Assembly (NCBI RefSeq): GCF_008271695.1
Contig: NZ_VKKY01000001.1
Location: 1,296,589 to 1,360,588 of the forward strand
Origin: Rufibacter hautae
GTDB taxonomy: Bacteria > Bacteroidota > Bacteroidia > Cytophagales > Hymenobacteraceae
DNA length: 64,000 bases
Direction: 5' to 3'
Numbering within the stretch: position 1 is the first letter of the stretch; each line of letters starts with the position of its first letter. A program made the translations under genes and the position numbers. The notes under the pieces are model-generated. The model was not told the DNA's origin and did no database searches. It saw only the letters and a list, made by a program, of their open reading frames with translations. This document shows, piece by piece, positions 1 through 8,696 of this stretch.

Positions 1-75
1 AGTTTAGCGACAGCGTAACTTGTGGGAATCTTACTTCGGAAGCCTCTAAACTTACGTGCCTCCGTTTCAAGCGCG

Positions 76-99
76 GTTTCCCAAAACACCCCTAAAACC
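76..99 (+). repeat. dispersed palindrome copy (right arm)
   Basis: Intergenic, just past the hmgA stop codon. It reads like the right half of the dispersed palindrome (AAAACACCCCTAAAACC) with a weak left half. Confidence 0.45.
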
Positions 100-1299
100 C
101 TATTCCATCATATCCGCCGGGCGGGGTGCCTGCGGGGCCACGTCTGGGTTCCAGCTCATGGGGTAGTTCTGGTCCAGCAGTTCCAGGGCATCCATGGTCA
201 GGTAGAGCGGCTTGAAGGTGTCAATCATGACGGCCAGTTCATGCGTTTCCTTCTTCCCGATGCTGGCTTCCACGGTGCCGGGGTGCGGGCCGTGTGGAAG
301 GCCGCTGGGGTGGATGGTGAACGAGGCGATGTCAATGCCTTTGCGGGACATGAAGTTGCCGGCCACGTAGTACAGAATCTCGTCTGAGTCTACGTTGGAG
401 TGGTTGTAGGGCGCCGGAATAGCCAGTGGGTGGTAATCAAACAACCTGGGTACAAAGGAGCACACCACAAATCCCTGCGTCTCAAAGGTCTGGTGCACGG
501 GCGGCGGCTGATGGATGCGGCCGGTGATGGGCTCAAAATCATGGATGGAGAATGCGTACGGGTAGAAATAGCCGTCCCAGCCCACCACATCCAGCGGCGA
601 AAAATCATAGTGGTACTGGTGCAGGAATCCTTCCTTTTTGATCTGGACCAGGTAATCGCCGGGCTCGTTTTCTACCAGCAGTTCATGCGGCGGCCGGATG
701 TCGCGCTCGCAGTAGGGGCTGTGCTCCAGCAACTGCCCGAAGTGGTTGCGATAGCGGCGCACGGTCTCCACGGGGCTGAAACTCTCGGTGATGAGCAGGC
801 GCACCGGCCCCTCGTTCCACTTCCACTGGTGGATGATGGTTCTGGGAATGACCACGTAATCGCCGGCTTCCACTTCCAGGCGGCCCATCTGCGACCGTAA
901 CTCGCCGGAACCCTCGTGGATGAAGACAATCTCATCAGCTAAGGCATTCTTGTAGAAGTACGTCATCTGGCGCTCGAGCGGCAGGCAGATGGAGATGGTG
1001 CAGTCCTTGTTCATCAGGACCGTCTTGCGGGCACCCAGGTAATCTTCGCCGGTACTTTCCCCTTTGAACGGCTTGATGTGGTAAGGCGCCAGCGGCACAT
1101 CTGATTTCACCGGTCCGTACGGCACCGGCTCCCCTATTCTGGTGATTCTGGTGGGTGCGTGTTGGTGGTAGAGCAGCGAGGAAACGCCAGAGAAGCCCAG
1201 CGTGCCCACCAACTGCTCATGGTAGAGACTGCCGTCGGGCTGCCTGAACTGAGTGTGTCTTTTGCGGGGGATGTTTCCTAACCGATGATAATAGGCCAT
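100..1299 (-). CDS. hmgA: homogentisate 1,2-dioxygenase
   Basis: Cytoplasmic iron dioxygenase that opens the ring of homogentisate to maleylacetoacetate in tyrosine/phenylalanine breakdown. The 399-residue protein has a cupin-like fold with an N-terminal beta domain (HQHAPTRITRIGEP near residues 45-60) and a C-terminal iron site: H300 followed by the acidic pair D306-E307, and a His-rich loop HPSGLPHGPHPG at 330-341. Length fits the compact bacterial form (the human enzyme is longer). It starts MAYYHRLG at 1299 with no signal peptide. No other tyrosine-catabolism gene is in the window. Next minus-strand gene upstream is the C-terminal protease, 287 bp away, so it is probably transcribed separately. 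Assignment is from motif and overall sequence recognition. Confidence 0.88.
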   Translation of the reverse strand: MAYYHRLGNIPRKRHTQFRQPDGSLYHEQLVGTLGFSGVSSLLYHQHAPTRITRIGEPVPYGPVKSDVPLAPYHIKPFKGESTGEDYLGARKTVLMNKDCTISICLPLERQMTYFYKNALADEIVFIHEGSGELRSQMGRLEVEAGDYVVIPRTIIHQWKWNEGPVRLLITESFSPVETVRRYRNHFGQLLEHSPYCERDIRPPHELLVENEPGDYLVQIKKEGFLHQYHYDFSPLDVVGWDGYFYPYAFSIHDFEPITGRIHQPPPVHQTFETQGFVVCSFVPRLFDYHPLAIPAPYNHSNVDSDEILYYVAGNFMSRKGIDIASFTIHPSGLPHGPHPGTVEASIGKKETHELAVMIDTFKPLYLTMDALELLDQNYPMSWNPDVAPQAPRPADMME

Positions 1300-1410
1300 A
1301 CCTTTTCAATGAGTGAAGGAGTGATTGAACGAAGAAGTGAATGTCTTTTTAACGCGTACGCAATTCGGTTTCAGAAGAGATAAGTTGTTCACCTATCTAA
1401 AAGCCGCCTG

Positions 1411-1447
1411 CGTTTCAGGCCTGTTTAGGCCAAAACTGCTCCAAAAC
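1411..1447. repeat. dispersed palindrome copy
   Basis: Both arms are visible but diverged: GTTTCAGGCCTGTTTAGG on the left, CCAAAACTGCTCCAAAAC on the right. It lies in the 287-bp gap between the hmgA start and the downstream end of the C-terminal protease gene. Confidence 0.5.
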
Positions 1448-1532
1448 AGGAATTACCCACAGCCCTTATTCCCTTCCGGAATTTAGCCTCTGCAATGGAG
1501 CGAATAAGTTAGGACTTCCTGCCCCATAAAGC

Positions 1533-1564
1533 AAAAAGCGCAGCAGGATTTCCTGCCGCGCTTT
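1533..1564 (-). terminator. intrinsic terminator of the C-terminal protease gene
   Basis: Read on the minus strand: stem AAAGCGCGGCAGGA, loop AAA, return TCCTGCTGCGCTTT followed by a short T run, 20-odd bases after the stop codon at 1587. Confidence 0.75.
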
Positions 1565-1586
1565 CAATCTAATCTATCAAGGAAAT

Positions 1587-3239
1587 TTACTTTCCTAAGC
1601 TAATGTGCTTGGCTTGGTCAAAGAGCCCCAGCGCCCGCTGGAAATCGGGGTCAACCTCATTCAGAACGGGATAGAAACCTGCGGCCTCGTAGCGGCTGCG
1701 GGCAATGAAAGCCTTCAAGTTGTTGCGGATGGTTTTCTCAGACCTTTTCAGCTCTTTGCTGTCCACCTTGATGTCTGCGCGCTTGGCTTCTTTCAAAAGC
1801 CCCTGCATCATGGCATCAGAGATCTGGAACGACTCCTGGAAACTGGTCAGGGAAGTGTTCTCCAACTGCTGACGGTGGTCCCGGAAGTACGTGAGGGCAT
1901 ATTCGCGCAGCACGTTCTTGCGGTACAACTCGGTCAACAGATTGGTGTTGTCTGTGGTATCACGGGGCACGAACACGTCTGGCATAATGCCTCCGCCGCC
2001 GTAGACCACGCGCCCGTGGCTGGTTTTATATTTCAGCGAATCATTGAACTTGATGCTGTCCTGGCTGAAGAACTCGCCGTGCTTGTAGCGGTTGGCAATG
2101 TCCATCTCGTAATCCTCGGCTGACTCGGGGTCATACGGTTTCTGGATGGAACGGCCGCTAGGCGTGTAATACCTGGAGATGGTCAGGCGAAGCTCCGCGC
2201 CGTCAGACAACGGGATAGGTACCTGCACCAAGCCTTTCCCGAAGGAACGACGGCCCACAATCAAGGCACGGTCATGGTCCTGCAAGGCACCGGCCAGAAT
2301 CTCAGAGGCCGAGGCGCTTCCTTCGTTGATCAAGACAATCAGCTCCCCGTTCTCAAAGTCACCTTTCACCTTGGCGTAGTAGTTGGCATCGTACTTAGAG
2401 CCTTTGCCGTCTGTGTACACCAGTTTCTTGTTTCCGGCAATGAACTCATCGGCCATGCGGGTGGCGTGGTCTAAGTACCCGCCGGGATTATCGCGCAGGT
2501 CCAGAATCAGGCGTTGCAGGCCTTGTTTCTTCAGGCCATTCAGTTTGGATTTGAATTCCTCATAGGTCCCGTTGGAGAAGCGGCTCACTTTGATATAACC
2601 GGTCTTGTTGTCTACCATGTACCCTGCATCCACGGATACGGACGGAATCTTGCGGCGCGTTACCGTGAAATGCACCGGCTTGGTCTCGTGCGGACGCAGC
2701 ACGGTCAAATTCACCTTGGAGCCTCTAGGGCCGCGCAGCTTCTTAAACACCATCTCGTTGGAGATGTTCACGCCGGCAATAGCCTCGCCGTTCACTTTCA
2801 GGATCTTGTCACCAGCCTGGATGCCCACCTGCTCAGAAGGTCCTCCGCTCAGCGGCGCAATCACATACAAGGTATCGCGGAAGATGTTGAACTCCACGCC
2901 AATCCCGTCAAAATCGCTCTCTAAATAAGAGCGGGCCATGGTGATGTCCTTAGAGGGAATGTACGAAGAGTGCGGGTCCAGTTTCTCCAGCATCTTGTTG
3001 ATGGCGTACTCAGAAAGCTGTTCGGTGTTCACCGTATCCACGTACTCGCGGTCAATGTAGCTCAGAATCTCTCGGAACTTGAGGTATCCGCGGGCAGTAC
3101 CCTGCGGATTGTTGGAACTAGGCTGGAACAAAGTGGCTCCCACCAGGATGCCCACGGCCATGGCCAGGCCCAGGAAGAGCGGCAAGCGTACCTGAAACAA
3201 AGAATTCTCTATTTTCTTAGGCTCTGTTTTCTCAGTCAT
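1587..3239 (-). CDS. S41 C-terminal processing peptidase
   Basis: Periplasmic, membrane-anchored protease of the CtpA/Prc type that trims or degrades exported proteins. The 550 residues show a short cytoplasmic tail, one membrane segment at about 18-38, a PDZ domain at about 105-195 (GGPSEQVGIQAGDKILKVNG) and the S41 core. The catalytic dyad is visible as S310 in EGSASASE and K335 in RSFGKG; DLRDNPGG at 248-255 is the conserved strand before the active site. A C-terminal alpha-helical extension of about 130 residues follows. Start at 3239 puts the hydrophobic segment properly near the N-terminus. It stands alone with its own terminator. Family is sure; substrate unknown. Confidence 0.92.
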   Translation of the reverse strand: MTEKTEPKKIENSLFQVRLPLFLGLAMAVGILVGATLFQPSSNNPQGTARGYLKFREILSYIDREYVDTVNTEQLSEYAINKMLEKLDPHSSYIPSKDITMARSYLESDFDGIGVEFNIFRDTLYVIAPLSGGPSEQVGIQAGDKILKVNGEAIAGVNISNEMVFKKLRGPRGSKVNLTVLRPHETKPVHFTVTRRKIPSVSVDAGYMVDNKTGYIKVSRFSNGTYEEFKSKLNGLKKQGLQRLILDLRDNPGGYLDHATRMADEFIAGNKKLVYTDGKGSKYDANYYAKVKGDFENGELIVLINEGSASASEILAGALQDHDRALIVGRRSFGKGLVQVPIPLSDGAELRLTISRYYTPSGRSIQKPYDPESAEDYEMDIANRYKHGEFFSQDSIKFNDSLKYKTSHGRVVYGGGGIMPDVFVPRDTTDNTNLLTELYRKNVLREYALTYFRDHRQQLENTSLTSFQESFQISDAMMQGLLKEAKRADIKVDSKELKRSEKTIRNNLKAFIARSRYEAAGFYPVLNEVDPDFQRALGLFDQAKHISLGK

Positions 3240-3377
3240 ATATTATACTAATCATATTAACACCAAAGAAGACTTATTCTGCAAACCATTGACCTCTTAG
3301 CAGTTGCCAACCTTAACCAAAAATAAATCTTCCTTCATAATACAAAATACAACTCAGTAAAGTTGCCTTCACCGGGC

Positions 3378-4106
3378 TTATGCGTTAGAAGATAATTTCT
3401 GCGCCATTTTCCTGAGCTCGCGGGCGTATACCTGGCGGTAGCTTCCGTTGCGGGTGGTGGTGTCTGCGGGAGACAAGATGGGGCGGGCCTGCACTCTCTT
3501 GGCCGTACCCAAAGCTACCTGGGCAATCTGCTTGTCGGGCCAGTGGCCTTTGAGGGCGCGCAGACACTTATAGATCAGCTCAGAATCTTCAGATTTGGCT
3601 TCCACTAGTTGCTCTGTGTAGTAGGCGATGGTCAGCAGCACGCGGGTGTTGCCCATGTCCTGGTAGTAATGCGGGAACAGCTCCTTGCGTAGCATCTCGT
3701 TGGCGGCCTGCTGCTGCAGGACAAACAGATAGTCTTTCTGCAGGTTTTGCAGCAGTACCCCTTTGATATCGGCGTGCTTGTCGGCCCAGTTGGCTTCCCC
3801 GGCATGCGCCTCAGAGATACGGGCTATCTCCTCAAACGGATTTTCCTTCACTCCCTTGGGTGGGGTGAGGTCGGCGTATTTAGATCCTTTGGGATAGGTG
3901 ATCTCGTATTCGGGTTCTTTGGCCCTGGCCGAGGCGGCGGCAGAGGCCTGCGCATTGGCAGCCGCCACTGAATCTGCGGTTTGCTTTTTCTCCCCTGAGG
4001 TGGTTTTGGTGGCCATGTCGCGGAGCATTTTCTCGCACGAGGTCAGGCTTAAGATACTAATACAAGCCACTGCCAGTACGGCACGGCTACGGAAGGAATG
4101 AATCAT
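3378..4106 (-). CDS. unknown lipoprotein, paralogue of the next gene
   Basis: A 242-residue protein with a type II signal peptide and lipobox LSLTSC (Cys about residue 24), then a low-complexity Ala/Ser linker, then a folded region from about residue 70. That region is clearly homologous to the neighbour at 4238-4978: both contain YLFVLQQQAANEMLR, EAKSED.LIY.CLRALKGHWP and the C-terminal RQVYAREL.KMA. I do not recognise the family. Predicted to sit on the periplasmic face of a membrane. The two genes are on the same strand, 131 bp apart, so they look like a tandem duplication in which only this copy keeps a lipid anchor. Confidence 0.8.
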   Translation of the reverse strand: MIHSFRSRAVLAVACISILSLTSCEKMLRDMATKTTSGEKKQTADSVAAANAQASAAASARAKEPEYEITYPKGSKYADLTPPKGVKENPFEEIARISEAHAGEANWADKHADIKGVLLQNLQKDYLFVLQQQAANEMLRKELFPHYYQDMGNTRVLLTIAYYTEQLVEAKSEDSELIYKCLRALKGHWPDKQIAQVALGTAKRVQARPILSPADTTTRNGSYRQVYARELRKMAQKLSSNA

Positions 4107-4237
4107 GAAATGAATTATAAACCAATATTTTAAAGACAGCCGCCGGCAAGTATACCCCTCCCCTCACGCCTAAAGTAATGCTTTAAGTAAGCCCTCAAAA
4201 GAGATAGGGGCAGAATATTTGTGCACGCATTATCCAC

Positions 4238-4978
4238 TTAGCTATCCACCCGCTTGTCCACAGGCTTATCCACTTTGCCGTGGTTTTTCAGGCGACCGGC
4301 CATCTTCTTCAGTTCTCGGGCGTAGACCTGCCGGTGGTACCCATGGGCAGTGGCCGTATCTGCAGTGGCTTGTTTTTCGCGGGCCTGTACCCGGGTGGCA
4401 GTAGAGAGGGCAGCCTGGGCAATCTGCTCCTGTGGCCAATGACCTTTGAGCGCCCGCAGGCACATATAGATCAGTTTAGCGTCTTCAGACTTTGCTTCCA
4501 GCAGTTGGTCTGTGTAAAACCCGATGGCCTCCAGCATGTTGGGCTGGGTGGGATCTGTGTAGTAATGGTGGAAAAGCTCATGACGCAGCATCTCGTTGGC
4601 GGCCTGCTGCTGCAAAACAAACAGGTAATCTTTGCCGGTGTGCGCCAACAGAAGCTGGCGCATATCGGTGTCTTTGCCGGCGTAGTCTCTTACCGGCCCG
4701 TTGGCGTTCACGATGCGCCGCACCTCCAGAAAAGGATTGGGGGCCACGCCTTCCGGAGGGGTGAGGTCTTGGTACTTGGAGCCCGCCGGGAACGTGAGGG
4801 TCCACTCGGGCTCCGGCATCACCGCCGCGCGGATGGGCGCCGAGGCCTCCACTTTGGTGGACCGGAAGCCCAACCAGCTTCCGCCGCCGGTATCCGGGTT
4901 CAGGAAGAACCGCTGTACCACCAGGGTAGCCAGTCCCAGGGCAATCAGGAATATGTCAACTCTATAGCTTTTCTCCAT
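4238..4978 (-). CDS. unknown membrane-anchored protein, paralogue of previous gene
   Basis: A 246-residue protein of the same unknown family as 3378-4106 (shared YLFVLQQQAANEMLR and CLRALKGHWP). Instead of a lipobox it has an N-terminal membrane anchor (LIALGLATLVVQRFFL, about residues 9-24). I chose the ATG at 4978 rather than the ATG at 4996: AGGAGG lies seven bases before it, an unusually good ribosome site for this phylum, and it puts the hydrophobic segment next to the N-terminus. Function unknown. The swap of anchor type between two tandem paralogues suggests different placement of similar domains. Confidence 0.78.
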   Translation of the reverse strand: MEKSYRVDIFLIALGLATLVVQRFFLNPDTGGGSWLGFRSTKVEASAPIRAAVMPEPEWTLTFPAGSKYQDLTPPEGVAPNPFLEVRRIVNANGPVRDYAGKDTDMRQLLLAHTGKDYLFVLQQQAANEMLRHELFHHYYTDPTQPNMLEAIGFYTDQLLEAKSEDAKLIYMCLRALKGHWPQEQIAQAALSTATRVQAREKQATADTATAHGYHRQVYARELKKMAGRLKNHGKVDKPVDKRVDS

Positions 4979-5058
4979 GTGAGGGCCTCCTGTCATAAGG
5001 TGCTCTGCTTATTTTCTCTCTGCATCCGGTTCCATTTTCCACAAGATGCGTTCTGGGC

Positions 5059-5086
5059 CTATTTTCCATAAAACAGGATTTAAACG
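5059..5086. repeat. dispersed palindrome copy
   Basis: CTATTTTCCATAAAACAGG followed by ATTTAAACG, between two minus-strand genes; the left flank TTCTGGGC is a degraded outer arm. Confidence 0.5.
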
Positions 5087-5099
5087 CACCAAACACCTT

Positions 5100-6050
5100 T
5101 TAGCGTGTCTCGTGCTCACCGGTTTGGTACTCAATTTTATTCTGCTCCAGTTGCTGCGTTTGCTCGGGTGTGAGCGGCGCCATCTGCCTAAGATCGGGCT
5201 GGCCCGCGTTTACCCACGCCGTGTACCAGTAACTGGCCACCAAGTGGATAGCTAGCCGCATCTGCCGCTCAACCTGCCCCTGCAGTCCGTGGTGGTAGGC
5301 TTTGCTGAAATCCCTGGAATAGACTTTTACGGTAGAAGCGCCGCGCTCTTCCAGGCTGTATTTCGTGTCCTCAGAAAAAGTTTTGCTTAGCTGTTTCTCT
5401 ACGGTAAAGACCGAATCTAACGCGGCATTGGACCTGGCCACGATCTCCCAGGCGGTGCGACCGGGGTTGGGCAAGTGCTGCGGTGGCCCCAGAAAGAAAT
5501 CATATTCCGAGGCCCAAAGTTCCGGCAGACGGCTTTCCCACAGCCCATGGATGCCTCTTTGGTTGGTGAACTGACCGTTGTAGTTGTGGGTGGTGTGCAG
5601 CGGCACGCAGGCATCGGCTAGGTAATGGCCCAGTTCCGCCGAAAGCCGTAATAGGCGCGCCACATCATGCTCCTGGAAGGCCTGGGTGAGTTGGTACTGC
5701 ACCAACCCGATGTGCCAGGGCACGATGCCGTGCCGCTGTAGGGTGTCTAGGGTGAATTGCTGCACGGCGTCATCCCAGCGGCGCGGCAGCTTGTAGGCGG
5801 CACTGTCTCCGTACACGTCCAGGTCAATGAAGTGGCGGGCACCTTCCTCGGGCACCGCATACCGTCTTTTATCCGGGGCTACGGCCTGCTCCATGAGATA
5901 CGGCAAATGCTGCTTGTAAAACCCGATCATCTCGGGCGGCAAGGTGTACACCGCCTGCTGGTTGATGCGCTGGTGCGCGTAGAAGCCCCAAGCCAGGGCA
6001 ACCCGCTGCAAGACAAGCAAAAGCACCAGAAGCAGAAACCGTTTCAGCAT
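5100..6050 (-). CDS. exported zinc-dependent phospholipase C / S1-P1 nuclease-fold protein
   Basis: A 316-residue secreted or periplasmic protein. Signal peptide of about 20 residues ends at ALA, leaving a Trp at the mature N-terminus (AWGFYAHQRI); in the PLC/S1-P1 superfamily the N-terminal Trp binds zinc through its amino group. Further candidate ligands are in the first helix (H of YAHQ), RHFIDLD, LGHYLADACVPLH and HNYNG..HGLWE. These match the all-helical trinuclear zinc site. I cannot tell nuclease from phospholipase; Bacteroidota homologues are usually annotated as zinc-dependent phospholipase C. Single gene, not in an obvious operon. Confidence 0.75.
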   Translation of the reverse strand: MLKRFLLLVLLLVLQRVALAWGFYAHQRINQQAVYTLPPEMIGFYKQHLPYLMEQAVAPDKRRYAVPEEGARHFIDLDVYGDSAAYKLPRRWDDAVQQFTLDTLQRHGIVPWHIGLVQYQLTQAFQEHDVARLLRLSAELGHYLADACVPLHTTHNYNGQFTNQRGIHGLWESRLPELWASEYDFFLGPPQHLPNPGRTAWEIVARSNAALDSVFTVEKQLSKTFSEDTKYSLEERGASTVKVYSRDFSKAYHHGLQGQVERQMRLAIHLVASYWYTAWVNAGQPDLRQMAPLTPEQTQQLEQNKIEYQTGEHETR

Positions 6051-6083
6051 GGAATACTATACGCGTGGACCGAAAAAGGAAAG

Positions 6084-6123
6084 GCCTGTTTTCAGGCTTC
6101 TATCCTAAAAACAGGCTTAAAAT
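6084..6123. repeat. dispersed palindrome copy, lengthened centre
   Basis: CCTGTTTT at 6085-6092 pairs with AAAACAGG at 6107-6114, then CTTAAAAT completes the right arm. It lies just upstream of the phospholipase-type gene. Confidence 0.55.
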
Positions 6124-6196
6124 AATCTGGTAAACTTCCGGCTGGCTTAGCCCCGGCGTTTGATGCCCGTTTTTTACAAACAGGCGCGAAACCGGT

Positions 6197-6709
6197 TCAG
6201 AGCTTGGCGCTTTTCTTCGCCTGCAGGTAATCTTCCTTCTTGAAGATCTTAATGCCGTAGTAGTTGATCTGCTTGTAGTCATACAGGCGGGCAACTATCT
6301 GCTCATCGGCGTAATCTGTGTAGGCGTCCACGAAGTCAAGCCCCTCTACCTGCTCCCCGGCCTCCAGCACCGCCATGTCACGCTGCTTTACATTCTTCCT
6401 GATTTTGTCAAAGGCAGAACCGCCCTGGGCGTTGTAGAGAATCCTGTTAGGACTGACCTCACTGTAATAGAGAATGCACCAGGCATCGGCGCCCTCGTCT
6501 TCCGGATTGTAGGCCCAGACCGCTTTGCCCATCTTGCCTTCAGTAGGCCCCACATCTGATTTAGGCACCCAGCCCTTGTCATGCAAGAAAGCGCTAATCT
6601 CCTGTTTGCCCATGCCCTGCAACTTCAGAAGCTGCTCCAGATTAAGGCTTTGCCCCGCACAGGTGAGAGAGAGCAATACAACTAACGGGAATAGAACGAG
6701 CTGTTTCAT
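6197..6709 (-). CDS. small exported protein of unknown function
   Basis: A 170-residue protein with a signal peptide (LVLFPLVVLLSLTCAGQ). Start at 6709 preferred over 6721 because GGAAGG lies five bases upstream and the signal peptide then begins MKQ. The mature part is acidic and lysine-rich with no domain I recognise; segments such as ISAFLHDKGW, VWAYNPEDEGADAW and a C-terminal IKIFKKEDY read like a small beta protein. The Cys at the cleavage region (LTCAGQ) is followed by AGQ, so a lipoprotein is possible but a normal signal peptidase I site AGQ/S is as likely. Confidence 0.7.
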   Translation of the reverse strand: MKQLVLFPLVVLLSLTCAGQSLNLEQLLKLQGMGKQEISAFLHDKGWVPKSDVGPTEGKMGKAVWAYNPEDEGADAWCILYYSEVSPNRILYNAQGGSAFDKIRKNVKQRDMAVLEAGEQVEGLDFVDAYTDYADEQIVARLYDYKQINYYGIKIFKKEDYLQAKKSAKL

Positions 6710-6971
6710 ACTACCTTCCAAATTATAACTGCCTGTAAGTAAGTTACATTATTATTTTGACAAAAGAAAATTTTCATGGCTTGGGAACCCACCCCTACCC
6801 CTCCCAGGAGGGGAATCCCTCAATGCGTTAGGAAGAGGATTGGGACGCAGTTATGGTTGTTGGTGATAACACCAACAACGGCGGGCACCATGAGCGAGGT
6901 TGAGAGGAGAATATAGGGGCGCCTCTTGTGGGTGCCCTTCCGTAGCTGCCGGATATTGCAGAGGATTCGTT

Positions 6972-6998
6972 GGAGACAAGGCAGTGCTTGGTCTCTAC
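6972..6998. repeat. GAGACAAGGCAGTGC-type short palindrome, copy 1
   Basis: GGAGACAAGGCAGTGC then TTGGTCTCTAC; the ends pair as GAGAC / GTCTC. Almost the same sequence is found at 15705-15730. Confidence 0.7.
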
Positions 6999-7338
6999 CT
7001 GATCAGGTAAACAAGATGGTTAATCCAGACGAATACCAAGACCGATTGTTTCCTGCGGCAGACCGGGGCGAAGGCCTACAGTGAGGCCGAGGCACGGCCT
7101 GCCGCAAGCAGTGGCTGTTCAAATGGCAGTGGCCTGCGTCAACGATGGAACAGAGGACTCTAGCGGGGTGGTACTGGATTGAAGCCTCACTGTCCGAGCG
7201 TCAGCGAGTTTGAGGCTTCTTGATTCTTTTGGTTACTTTTCTCATCAAGGAGAAAAGTGACAAACGCCCGCAGACCACGGCTGCAGCCCTGAGGCTTGTA
7301 AGAAAGGTAGTAGAAAGTAACTACCTTCAAAGTGCCCT

Positions 7339-7434
7339 TGAGGCTAACGCCTCACTGCAGTTGCAAACTGCAGACCATGATAGGTCCAAGTCACAGACTT
7401 GAACCAGAGAAAGAGAATTGAACCAGAGAAAGAG
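7339..7434 (-). repeat. three-hairpin dispersed repeat, copy X
   Basis: Inverted relative to the copy at 15500-15590. Hairpins: AGGC/GCCT around 7341-7352, CTGCAGTT/AACTGCAG at 7355-7373, GGTCCAAGTC/GACTTGAACC at 7383-7405, then a direct repeat TTGAACCAGAGAAAGAG twice at about 7399-7434. Differences from the other copy keep the stems paired. Confidence 0.8.
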
Positions 7435-7466
7435 TGATAAATTTGAAAAAATAGCCTCAAAACAAA

Positions 7467-7499
7467 AAACCTCACAGATCTGTCAGACCCGTGAGGTTT
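7467..7499 (-). terminator. terminator downstream of def
   Basis: Outer stem AAACCTCAC / GTGAGGTTT, inner bases GATCTGTCAGACC also largely pair. A-rich on the plus-strand left side, so T-rich after the stem on the minus strand, 22 bases after the def stop. Confidence 0.75.
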
Positions 7500-7520
7500 C
7501 AAAAATTACTAAACAATCAA

Positions 7521-8087
7521 CTACCGCTTGCTAAGCCCAGCGAACTTCATGCGGTAATCCGCGTCCACGTCGCCTTTGGTGATCTTGGTGAGTTTGCCTT
7601 TGATCAGGCGCTTTTTCAGCGCCGATAAATGGTCGGTGAAGAGGATGCCTTCAATGTGGTCGTACTCGTGTTGGATCACACGGGCGGTCACGTCATCAAA
7701 CTCCTCAATGTACTCATTGCCTTGCAGGTCATAGTACTTGATCTTGATACGCTCCAGGCGCCACACTTCCTCGCGCACGCCCGGGATGCTCAGGCAGCCT
7801 TCGTCAAAGCCCCACTCCTCGCCAGATTCCTCCAGGATGGTGGGGTTGATGAACGCCTTCTTCACGCCCTGGTCTTTTTCGTCCTCGTCCATGAAAGGGT
7901 TGGAATCAATCACGAACAGACGGATGCTTTTGCCTATTTGCGGGGCGGCCAGACCTACGCCGTGGGCGTGGTACATGGTTTCAAACATGTCTTCAATGAG
8001 CTTCTCCAGCTCAGGGGAATCCAAGGGGATGTCTTTGGCTTTGGTGCGCAGCACCGGATCGCCGTAGGCAACAATAGGGTAGATCAT
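7521..8087 (-). CDS. def: peptide deformylase
   Basis: Cytoplasmic Fe/Zn hydrolase that removes the formyl group from the N-terminal Met of new proteins. All three signature motifs are present in the 188 residues: GVGLAAPQIG at 43-52, EGCLSIPG at 96-103 (metal ligand C98) and HEYDH at 140-144 (two His ligands and the catalytic Glu). Normal length. Its start overlaps the ruvX stop by four bases (ATGA type), so it is second in a ruvX-def operon and probably translationally coupled. No anomaly. Confidence 0.97.
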   Translation of the reverse strand: MIYPIVAYGDPVLRTKAKDIPLDSPELEKLIEDMFETMYHAHGVGLAAPQIGKSIRLFVIDSNPFMDEDEKDQGVKKAFINPTILEESGEEWGFDEGCLSIPGVREEVWRLERIKIKYYDLQGNEYIEEFDDVTARVIQHEYDHIEGILFTDHLSALKKRLIKGKLTKITKGDVDADYRMKFAGLSKR

Positions 8088-8503
8088 AGATATTGTCTGC
8101 TCTCTAAGTAACTCTGTAAAATAATGGTGGCGCTGATCTTGTCCACGGTCTCTTTGTTGGCGCGGGCTTTCTTGCCCAAACCAGCGTCTATCATGGTCTG
8201 AAACGCCATTCTGGACGTAAAGCGTTCATCATGGGTGATGACTTTCTTGTCTGGGAACTGCTTCTTCAGTTTCCGGACAAAGCCTACCACGTGCTGGGTG
8301 TTGTTCGTGTCTGAACTGTCCAGGTGCTTGGGCATGCCTACCACAAACTCGTCTACCTGCTCTTTCTGGCAGTACTGCGCCAGGAACGTGTGCAAGTCTT
8401 TGGCGTGCACCGTGTCCAGGCCAGAGGCGATGATCTGCATTGGGTCAGTAACCGCGATTCCCACCCGCTTCACGCCGTAATCAATGGCCAGTATGCGCCC
8501 CAT
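8084..8503 (-). CDS. ruvX: Holliday junction resolvase-like RuvX (YqgF)
   Basis: 139-residue RNase H-fold nuclease of the YqgF/RuvX family, proposed to act in 16S rRNA 5'-end maturation or Holliday junction resolution. Motifs: MGRILAIDYGVKRVGIAVTD at 1-20 with the first catalytic Asp in IDYG, VVGMPKHLDSSD in the middle, and DERFTSRMA with a conserved acidic residue before it. The reading frame stays open to 8698, but ATG at 8503 is the right start because it places AIDYG at residues 6-10, as in the family. Overlaps def by four bases. Confidence 0.95.
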   Translation of the reverse strand: MGRILAIDYGVKRVGIAVTDPMQIIASGLDTVHAKDLHTFLAQYCQKEQVDEFVVGMPKHLDSSDTNNTQHVVGFVRKLKKQFPDKKVITHDERFTSRMAFQTMIDAGLGKKARANKETVDKISATIILQSYLESRQYL

Positions 8504-8510
8504 GTCTCGG

Positions 8511-8546
8511 TTTTTACGTTGTTTTCCGGAAATAAGCCTAGAAACG
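8511..8546. repeat. dispersed palindrome copy
   Basis: Left arm TTTTTACGTTGTTTTCC, right arm GGAAATAAGCCTAGAAAC. It sits immediately upstream of the ruvX start, between divergent genes. Confidence 0.55.
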
Positions 8547-8696
8547 GCGCAGGCTTTCTGCGTTGCGCGTCCGTTGCCCCCGGAAAGAAGACAAAGGTAG
8601 CGCATTATTCTGAAAACCCGGCTTCTCCGCCGCCGGGCCAGTTTCAACCGAACGGTCTTTTTGTGTATCTTGGGAGGTAAAACGAAACTCTCATCC

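Larger units (their letters stand above)
6722..7520. other. 800-bp repeat-rich non-coding region
   Basis: No credible gene. It holds a series of repeated or palindromic pieces: a GAGACAAGGCAGTGC hairpin at 6972-6998 (second copy at 15705-15730); a stem GAAGCCTCA / TGAGGCTTC around 7182-7220; a near-perfect hairpin TTACTTTTCT / AGAAAAGTGA at 7233-7260; the three-hairpin repeat at 7339-7434; and a terminator at 7467-7499. The pieces read like nested insertions of short non-autonomous repeats. Confidence 0.7.

Noticed and set aside
7399-7434. CRISPR-like direct repeat (TTGAACCAGAGAAAGAG twice)
   Set aside because: Only two units with no spacer and no cas genes; it is part of the three-hairpin repeat.
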